DNA of 7,717 bases from Cytophagales bacterium (GTDB lineage: Bacteria; Bacteroidota; Bacteroidia; Cytophagales; Cyclobacteriaceae): NCBI GenBank assembly GCA_029262935.1, contig JAJCYK010000198.1, positions 1-7,717 on the forward strand, written 5' to 3'. The notes under the pieces were generated by a model. That model ran no database searches and was not told the DNA's origin. It was given only the letters and a program-made list of their open reading frames with translations. A program made the position numbers and the translations under genes. Within the stretch, counting starts at the first letter, position 1, and each line of letters opens with the position of its first letter. Positions 1 through 5,313 of the stretch are shown here, piece after piece.

Positions 1-219
1 GGGATGAAACCCAATATTAAAATTATGGGGTTCAGCTGGTTTATTACCTATGCCCTTCCTCTAATATTACTACATCACACAGCAATATTTTTTATAGAAG
101 CGGGAGGTATGCACTTATTTGGATTTACTATCGTTAAAGTAATATTTAGCAGTATTTTAACTTTTATTGTGATAGTAATTCTACAATATTTGTTCTACCA
201 ACGTAGACGCAGCATATGA
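1..219 (+). CDS. mreD: Rod shape-determining protein MreD, C-terminal part (5' end outside window)
   Basis: The reading frame is open from base 1 and ends with TGA at 217-219, so this is the last 72 or so codons of a longer gene; the ATG at base 4 is internal, not a start. The visible part is very hydrophobic, with two likely membrane helices (about residues 8-33 and 41-66 counted from that ATG), and ends in a short basic tail (QRRRSI). MreD is a small inner-membrane protein of the elongasome that works with MreB and MreC. Sequence similarity alone is weak in this family, so the call rests mainly on context: it directly precedes mrdA and rodA, the usual mreBCD-mrdA-rodA order in Bacteroidota. 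Its stop overlaps the mrdA start by 4 bases (ATGA, 216-219), which suggests translational coupling. Confidence 0.8.
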   Translation, partial: GMKPNIKIMGFSWFITYALPLILLHHTAIFFIEAGGMHLFGFTIVKVIFSSILTFIVIVILQYLFYQRRRSI

Positions 220-2021
220 AGGACAATCGATCCCTTATTATTAGGTTCACCTTTGTAATCATTGGCGTTATTTTCTTGATTAAACTTTTCTCAATTCAGG
301 TGCTGGATGAGAACTATCAGTTGGCTGCGGAAAATAATGTCATGAAGGGCTTAGTGGAATACCCTTATCGCGGACTCATTTACGATCGCAACAACAAATT
401 AATTGTTTACAACAAACCCGTATATGATTTGATGATAGTGCCTCGAGAGGTTGTCATCGGGGATACTTTAAATTTGTGTGAACACTTAAGAATATCCAAG
501 GAAGATTTCAGAGATAAGCTAGCTAAAGCTAGATCTTATAGTTGGTACAAGCCTTCAATCTTTCTCAAGCAACTTTCCAATGAAGACTTCGCTAGCCTTC
601 AAGATTTACTTGTTGATTATCCAGGATTTTATATTATTCCTCGTACCGTACGATCTTACCCCTACAGTGGAATGGCCAATGCCTTGGGATACATTGGGGA
701 AATTAGCAAATCGGGATTGTCCAGAGATAGTGCCAATTACTATCGACAGGGGGATTATATCGGTTTAAGTGGATTAGAGTCGAAATACGAAGAGCCTTTG
801 AGGGGTAAAAGAGGCATAAAATACCGTATGGTTAATGTAAGAGGCTTAGAAAAAGGCTCTTTCAAAAAAGGTCGTTTGGATACGCTCCCAAAAATTGGAG
901 AAAATCTAATTAGCACTATAGATATTGACCTGCAAGAATATGGAGAGACTTTGATGCTGGGTAAAGTAGGGAGCGTAATCGCTATTGAGCCAGCAACCGG
1001 AGAGATTTTGTCATTTGTTTCCGCGCCATCCTACAACCCAAATTTACTTACAGGTCGTAGTTACAGTGAATATTATGGGGTGCTATCTACTGATAGTCTT
1101 AAGCCCTTGTATAACCGACCCCTTATGGCTATGTACCGCCCTGGGTCGATATTTAAAATTGTTCAGGCCATGGTAGCCTTACAAGAGGGTGTCATTCAAG
1201 AATCTACCCGGTTGCGATGTAATCGCAACATCATTGGCTGCCACGGACCACACAGTTTTGAAAACCTACAAGGAGCTATTACTCATTCATGTAATCCTTA
1301 TTTTGTACAGGTATCCCGCAAAATGATAAACCAAGGTATTTCTGAGGACACGTATGAGGACACAAGAATCGGTCTGGAAAAATGGCGGAAACATGTTGAA
1401 AGCTTTGGTCTAGGTTCACCTGTTGGTATTGACTTGCCTAATGAAAAAGGAGGTATGATTCCAAATGTCAATTACTACGACAACGCCTACAGCAGCACCA
1501 ACTGGAAGTTCTCCAACATTCAGTCCATCGCCATTGGCGAAGGAGAAAACCTGGTAGTGCCTTTGCAGATGGCCAATTTTGCGGCCATTGTAGCCAATCG
1601 GGGATACTATATTAAGCCTCACTTGATAAAATCAATCGGGGGTAGTAACCAACCCCTGCCAGAATATCAGGTTAAGCATTATACCACAGTAGACACAAAG
1701 TATTTTGATGTAGCAGTGGAAGCCATGGCAGAAGTGGTTAGAAGTGGAACTGGTCAGTATCGGGCTAAGCTTGAAGGTATCGAAGTGTGTGGAAAAACAG
1801 GCACTGTTCAAAATAACAATCGACCAGATCATTCTGTCTTTATAGCATTTGCCCCCAAAGACAACCCAAAGATCGCCCTTTCAGTATATGTAGAAAATGG
1901 CGGGCAAGGGGCGCGAGCCGCCGCCGGTATTGCCGGGTTGATGATTGAAAAATATTTAAATGGGTGCACGGATCGCACGCATATGGAAGACTATGTTTTG
2001 AGGGGAGATTTTATCTATTGA
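216..2021 (+). CDS. mrdA: Penicillin-binding protein 2 (peptidoglycan D,D-transpeptidase of the elongasome)
   Basis: This 601-residue class B penicillin-binding protein crosslinks lateral-wall peptidoglycan in partnership with RodA. An N-terminal cytoplasmic stub and one membrane anchor (about residues 8-28) are followed by the PBP dimerisation domain (about 45-205, including RGLIYDRN and GLSGLESKYEEPLRGKRG). The transpeptidase domain (about 250-580) has all three active-site motifs: SIFK with nucleophile Ser311 and Lys314, SCN at 358-360, and KTG at 527-529. Length and motif spacing are normal for PBP2. The ATG at 216 overlaps the mreD stop by 4 bases and has no clear Shine-Dalgarno sequence, so translation probably depends on coupling. 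Its stop TGA (2019-2021) in turn overlaps the proposed TTG start of rodA. Nothing suggests damage. The alternative, a division-type PBP3/FtsI, is unlikely given the rodA neighbour and the PBP2-like N-terminal domain. Confidence 0.96.
   Translation: MKDNRSLIIRFTFVIIGVIFLIKLFSIQVLDENYQLAAENNVMKGLVEYPYRGLIYDRNNKLIVYNKPVYDLMIVPREVVIGDTLNLCEHLRISKEDFRDKLAKARSYSWYKPSIFLKQLSNEDFASLQDLLVDYPGFYIIPRTVRSYPYSGMANALGYIGEISKSGLSRDSANYYRQGDYIGLSGLESKYEEPLRGKRGIKYRMVNVRGLEKGSFKKGRLDTLPKIGENLISTIDIDLQEYGETLMLGKVGSVIAIEPATGEILSFVSAPSYNPNLLTGRSYSEYYGVLSTDSLKPLYNRPLMAMYRPGSIFKIVQAMVALQEGVIQESTRLRCNRNIIGCHGPHSFENLQGAITHSCNPYFVQVSRKMINQGISEDTYEDTRIGLEKWRKHVESFGLGSPVGIDLPNEKGGMIPNVNYYDNAYSSTNWKFSNIQSIAIGEGENLVVPLQMANFAAIVANRGYYIKPHLIKSIGGSNQPLPEYQVKHYTTVDTKYFDVAVEAMAEVVRSGTGQYRAKLEGIEVCGKTGTVQNNNRPDHSVFIAFAPKDNPKIALSVYVENGGQGARAAAGIAGLMIEKYLNGCTDRTHMEDYVLRGDFIY
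2000..2007 (+). promoter_or_regulatory. Shine-Dalgarno-like sequence supporting the rodA TTG start
   Basis: GAGGGGAG lies inside the last codons of mrdA, 10 bases before the TTG at 2018. Purine-rich ribosome binding sites are uncommon in Bacteroidota, so its presence at a usable distance from a non-ATG start helps decide the rodA start. It could also be chance, because the bases encode residues of PBP2. Confidence 0.4.
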
Positions 2022-3301
2022 AACGCGGTGAGGACATAAAAGCCAGTCGACTAGACTGGATCACGATTTTAATTGTAGCAACGCTGGCATTAGCTGGTTG
2101 GTTGAATATCTATGCGGTAGTATACGAAAGTCAGCTCGATCAATTTATTTTGGATATAAACCTAAATTCAGGTAAACAGATTTTATGGTTTGGGATATCT
2201 ATAGTAGCAGTATCGCTTATTATGATCCTTGATTTTCGTTTCTTTGACTCTTTTGCATTTGGTTTCTACGGCATAATTACACTTTTACTAATTGCGGTAT
2301 TACTTACGGGGACAGTTGTAAGTGGATCAAAATCATGGTTTGAAATAGGCTTCATTCGATTTCAACCAGCAGAGTTTGCCAAATTCGCTACAGCTCTGGC
2401 GATTGCCAAATATCTGAGCAAGTCTCAGGTAAAATTAGACAACCTTAAAAGCATTGGGATTGTGGCCTTGATCGTGGGGATTCCCGCGGCCTTAATTATA
2501 CTTCAAGGTGACACCGGTTCTGCTTTGGTTTTTGGGACTTTCGTAATCGTTCTATATCGGGAAGGATTGTCCCCGGTTATTGTGATTATCGGCTTGGTAG
2601 CGGTGGCCTTGTTTGTACTGACCTTACTATTTAGCCCCTTAATATTAATCAGTGCACTCTTGGCGATTGGTGCTGCTGTCCTTTTGTTTTGGCTGATAAG
2701 TAAGAAAGTTACTCCGAAAAAATTATTGACCTTAGGTGTCATGATTGTGATACCAATTGCAGTTATCTTAAGTGTAAACTGGGTGGTTACAGAAGTTATG
2801 CAACCTCACCAGCAAAATCGAGTAAAAGCCTTTGTCAACCCTGAAGCAGATCCTTTGGGGTACGGCTATAACGTAACTCAATCAAAAATTGCCATAGGCT
2901 CTGGTGGACTCTTAGGTAAAGGTTTCTTAGAAGGAACACAAACCAAATTCGACTTTGTGCCAGAACAAAGCACCGATTTCATTTTTTGTACCATTGGTGA
3001 AGAACACGGCTGGATAGGAAGTTTTATTCTTATTTCACTTTTTGTAACCCTATTGCTGCGCATTGTATTTCTAGCAGAAAGGCAAAAATCAAAATTTTCT
3101 CGAATTTACGGATATGGAGTAGCCTCCATTCTCTTCTTTCATTTTATGGTAAATATCGGTATGACCATTGGGTTGTTCCCGGTAATAGGCATACCACTGC
3201 CATTTTTTAGTTATGGTGGCTCATCTTTGTTGGCCTTTACTATTCTAATTTTTATTCTGTTGAAAATGGACGCCCACAGGATGCAGGTCTTGGTGCATTA
3301 G
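2018..3301 (+). CDS. rodA: RodA, SEDS-family peptidoglycan glycosyltransferase
   Basis: RodA is a polytopic inner-membrane enzyme that polymerises lipid II into glycan strands, which PBP2 then crosslinks. From TTG at 2018 the protein has 427 residues, with many hydrophobic helices (about ten expected for SEDS proteins). Visible family motifs are PAEFAK at 117-122, QGDTGSA at 163-169, and the segment NPEADPLGYGYN, whose Asp278 aligns with the catalytic aspartate of extracellular loop 4 in characterised RodA/FtsW proteins. The C-terminal GIPLPFFSYGGSS signature is also present. An in-frame ATG at 1964 would add 18 residues (MHGSHAYG...) lying wholly inside mrdA. I prefer TTG because LKRGEDIKASRLDWITILIV resembles the normal N-terminus of Bacteroidota RodA, it gives a 4-base overlap with the mrdA stop, and a purine-rich site lies upstream. 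The gene ends in TAG, overlapping the stop of the convergent gene. Confidence 0.95.
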   Translation: MKRGEDIKASRLDWITILIVATLALAGWLNIYAVVYESQLDQFILDINLNSGKQILWFGISIVAVSLIMILDFRFFDSFAFGFYGIITLLLIAVLLTGTVVSGSKSWFEIGFIRFQPAEFAKFATALAIAKYLSKSQVKLDNLKSIGIVALIVGIPAALIILQGDTGSALVFGTFVIVLYREGLSPVIVIIGLVAVALFVLTLLFSPLILISALLAIGAAVLLFWLISKKVTPKKLLTLGVMIVIPIAVILSVNWVVTEVMQPHQQNRVKAFVNPEADPLGYGYNVTQSKIAIGSGGLLGKGFLEGTQTKFDFVPEQSTDFIFCTIGEEHGWIGSFILISLFVTLLLRIVFLAERQKSKFSRIYGYGVASILFFHFMVNIGMTIGLFPVIGIPLPFFSYGGSSLLAFTILIFILLKMDAHRMQVLVH

Positions 3302-3319
3302 AATCTACGCGAAACCAAG
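3281..3319. terminator. Weak inverted repeats at the convergent gene ends (possible terminator)
   Basis: Two short, mutually exclusive inverted repeats straddle the overlapping stops: ATGCA (3281-3285) with TGCAT (3294-3298), and CTTGGT (3289-3294) with ACCAAG (3314-3319). Neither is GC-rich or followed by a convincing T-run on either strand, so this is only a candidate site where the two convergent transcripts might end. It may be chance. Confidence 0.15.
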
Positions 3320-4299
3320 TCTAATAATTCTTTTACTGCAGTGCTTTCCATATCCCACTGGGATCTTCCACTGGAATTGTCGTCTATAATTTTTACTGCT
3401 TCTATATAAGTCCCACACTTTTCAATTTTTTCGAGAACCGTTCCAAACTCTTGCGAATCACCTGCAAAAAGCTCATTGACAAACATGAATTTTTGGTTGA
3501 TCGTAAGGCTCTCTTTAATGTTCTGAACTTTTTTATTTAAATGTTGATCCGCCAATGTATTTTGATCCTTCTGTAATTTGTCATTTAATGAAACCACCTT
3601 TTTGGCATAACGCTCGTTGACGTTTTTGGTTGATCCGTTCTCCTTAGGTGCTACCGGTACTGCTTCTTTTTTCCACAGATTGCTTACTTGCATCGCAATG
3701 ACTTTGGAAAATGCCTCCACATTGACGTCCACAGAATCCCATTGATTTTGCCATTGTAGCACATTTTGTTCAATAAACTTGTAAAACTCTTCTTCTGTGA
3801 TGCTGTCTTTATTCTCTTTTGCTTGTTCATCTATAAGTTCCAATAAAAGCCCTCTATTGACTCTAACGAATCTTTTGAGGTTGATCAATTCTTTGGTCTT
3901 TAAACTTTTAGAGCCATCTGGCCAAATAAAATGCTGATAATAATACTCCGGCTGAAACACCTGATGCATGGTCTCCTCTACTGCTTGCTGCAATAGCGGG
4001 CGTAAACTACCTTGATCTAACTTAATGTGTCTGGAAAGCACATCCATGAACGTCTTTAGTGCGGTCTGTACCGCTGGGGCTTTGTAATCAAAGTATGGGC
4101 TTTCCAATTTGCTCAACTCGGCCTCCCATTGTAAAAAAATATTCTTCAAAAGGTTATAATTAACCTGTTCGGGAGTGCATAAGGTGGTCAGGTCCCGGCC
4201 TGCCAAGTGGGGTCCTTCCTTAAACGCGGTGTCCAGTATGTTGTTTGTGTAGGAAACACTATAGGATTTCAGATAATCTCGATTAATTTTGCCTTCCAT
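3298..4299 (-). CDS. Conserved-looking hypothetical protein with C-terminal NELFxGD motif
   Basis: I do not recognise a named function. From the ATG at 4299-4297 the product has 333 residues, is soluble and largely helical by eye, and shows no signal peptide or membrane segment, so it is probably cytoplasmic. Three parts can be seen: an N-terminal helical region (about 1-205, rich in Trp, Tyr and Phe), a charged low-complexity linker (about 210-262) with coiled-coil-like Lys/Gln/Asn spacing, and a C-terminal segment (about 264-305) containing INQKFMFVNELFAGD and a helix ending EAVKII. From memory, that last segment resembles a motif seen at the C-terminus of uncharacterised Bacteroidota proteins. 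An upstream in-frame TTG at 4323 would add 8 residues (KAKRDND). ATG is preferred because it leaves room for a leader and begins just before the probable conserved region. The gene points against both neighbours and is transcribed alone here. Its stop TAA overlaps the rodA stop by 4 bases. Confidence 0.85.
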   Translation of the reverse strand: MEGKINRDYLKSYSVSYTNNILDTAFKEGPHLAGRDLTTLCTPEQVNYNLLKNIFLQWEAELSKLESPYFDYKAPAVQTALKTFMDVLSRHIKLDQGSLRPLLQQAVEETMHQVFQPEYYYQHFIWPDGSKSLKTKELINLKRFVRVNRGLLLELIDEQAKENKDSITEEEFYKFIEQNVLQWQNQWDSVDVNVEAFSKVIAMQVSNLWKKEAVPVAPKENGSTKNVNERYAKKVVSLNDKLQKDQNTLADQHLNKKVQNIKESLTINQKFMFVNELFAGDSQEFGTVLEKIEKCGTYIEAVKIIDDNSSGRSQWDMESTAVKELLDLVSRRF

Positions 4300-4384
4300 A
4301 TCGTTGTCGCGCTTGGCCTTCAAAGTTTCTCTAATTTACTGATTATGAAGTCGAGCAGGGGTATTTTTTGTAAAATTAAGGAAT
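4300..4384. promoter_or_regulatory. Divergent intergenic region, presumed promoters for the unknown gene and the ferredoxin operon
   Basis: This is the only real intergenic gap in the window, about 85 bases and AT-rich from 4321 on, between divergently transcribed genes, so both promoters are expected here. On the plus strand, TATTTTTTG (4362-4370) is one base longer than the Bacteroidota -7 consensus TAnnTTTG and lies 14 bases before the ferredoxin ATG. On the minus strand, AAACTTTG (ending at 4321) matches the same consensus except its first base and would give a short leader before the ATG at 4299. No convincing -33 element is seen for either. A purine-rich AAGGA (4378-4382) sits only 2 bases from the ferredoxin ATG, too close for a standard ribosome binding site. 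Confidence 0.4.
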
Positions 4385-4711
4385 ATGGCCAGAATCGTCA
4401 TTAAAAATCTAAATAATAGAACAATTGAGGCCCGTAATAATAACTCTCAATACGTTTTAAATATTATCCATGAAAATAATATTGATTGGATGTATGCCTG
4501 TGGTGGCAAAGGGCGTTGTACAACCTGTAAATTTATTGTATTAAAAGGGGCATCCAACCTTAGCAGTCTAACAGCAGCGGAAGAGTCCTATTTCAACAAT
4601 GGTCAACTACAACAAGGGGAGCGATTGGCGTGTCAATGCAAGATTTCTGGTGACATTACTATACAAGTGCCCTTAGCAAGTAAATTCCCACACATGAAAT
4701 ACTCCGATTAA
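4385..4711 (+). CDS. [2Fe-2S] ferredoxin, C-x5-C-x2-C type
   Basis: This 108-residue protein is a complete single-domain [2Fe-2S] ferredoxin, a soluble cytoplasmic one-electron carrier. The cluster ligands are visible as Cys39, Cys45 and Cys48 in ACGGKGRCTTC, with the fourth most likely Cys83 in RLACQC (Cys85 is the alternative). The C-x5-C-x2-C spacing is that of adrenodoxin/Isc-type and related ferredoxins, not the C-x4-C of plant photosynthetic ferredoxins. There is no signal peptide or extra domain. No obvious redox partner (reductase, P450, isc genes) is encoded nearby, so its electron donor and acceptor cannot be told from this window. It is the first gene of the tight operon with tdk, porZ and recO; its TAA stop shares one base with the tdk ATG. 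I do not assign fdx because Isc linkage is not shown. Confidence 0.93.
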   Translation: MARIVIKNLNNRTIEARNNNSQYVLNIIHENNIDWMYACGGKGRCTTCKFIVLKGASNLSSLTAAEESYFNNGQLQQGERLACQCKISGDITIQVPLASKFPHMKYSD

Positions 4712-5313
4712 TGTTTATCGAACCACATATTGGCCCTTTATCGGATTCCCTCAAAAAACACGGTTGGATTGAGGTAATATGTGGCTCAATGTTTTCTGGA
4801 AAAACGGAAGAATTGATTAGACGACTTAACAGAGCTTTGATTGCCCAACAAACTTTGGAAATCTTTAAACCTCAGGTAGATTCTAGGTATCATAAAGACC
4901 ATGTGGTTTCACATAACGAAAATACCATTAGATCTACTGCCGTTAGCTTTGCGCAGGACATTCTATTATTAGCGGGTAATTGTGATGTAGTGGGCATTGA
5001 TGAGGTGCAATTTTTCGATAATGAAATTGTTGAGGTTTGTCAAAACCTGGCTTATTCCGGTAAACGGGTGGTAGTCGCTGGATTGGACATGGACTTTCGA
5101 GGAAAACCCTTTGGTCCCATGCCTGACTTAATGGCAATGGCCGAATATGTAACGAAAGTGCATGCGATTTGCGTCCAGTGTGGTAACATTGCTTCCTATA
5201 GCTTTCGATTGGACTCCGCACAAGAAACGGTGGTGGTTGGTGAAAAAGACACCTATGAGGCAAGATGTCGCAACTGTTTCAATAGAGGCATGGAAAACAA
5301 AAATAATGACTAA
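4711..5313 (+). CDS. tdk: Thymidine kinase (type II, TK1-like)
   Basis: The enzyme phosphorylates thymidine (and deoxyuridine) with ATP to give dTMP in pyrimidine salvage. The 200-residue protein has the TK1-type layout: P-loop GSMFSGKT at 25-32, the DEVQFF segment at 97-102 with Asp97 (Walker B) and probable catalytic Glu98, AGLDMDFRGKPFGP at 123-136, and a C-terminal structural zinc site of two CxxC pairs, Cys154/Cys157 and Cys186/Cys189. The lead of about 18 residues before the first strand, beginning MFIE, matches what I recall of other Bacteroidota Tdk proteins and supports ATG at 4711. That ATG overlaps the ferredoxin stop by one base (TAATG) without a Shine-Dalgarno sequence, so translational coupling is likely. 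The 3' end overlaps the porZ start by 8 bases. The protein is complete, with no missing motif. Confidence 0.97.
   Translation: MFIEPHIGPLSDSLKKHGWIEVICGSMFSGKTEELIRRLNRALIAQQTLEIFKPQVDSRYHKDHVVSHNENTIRSTAVSFAQDILLLAGNCDVVGIDEVQFFDNEIVEVCQNLAYSGKRVVVAGLDMDFRGKPFGPMPDLMAMAEYVTKVHAICVQCGNIASYSFRLDSAQETVVVGEKDTYEARCRNCFNRGMENKNND

Noticed and set aside
516..533. Paired AAGCTAG copies including the palindrome AGCTAGCT
   Set aside because: They encode the ordinary run KLAKAR in PBP2; there is no third copy or site-like context.
1343..1363. Direct repeat TGAGGACAC separated by three bases in mrdA (encodes EDT twice)
   Set aside because: It is short, in frame and within a variable surface part of the transpeptidase domain; probably chance or a small duplication with no wider meaning.
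2503..2742. Minus-strand open frame of 79 codons within rodA
   Set aside because: It is the antisense shadow of RodA membrane helices; composition mirrors the hydrophobic codons and it shows no start context or motif.
4362..4377. Possible hairpin and T-run before the ferredoxin gene
   Set aside because: The stem would be AT only and very short, and no transcript reads into this point from the left on the plus strand except possible rodA read-through, so it is better seen as promoter sequence.
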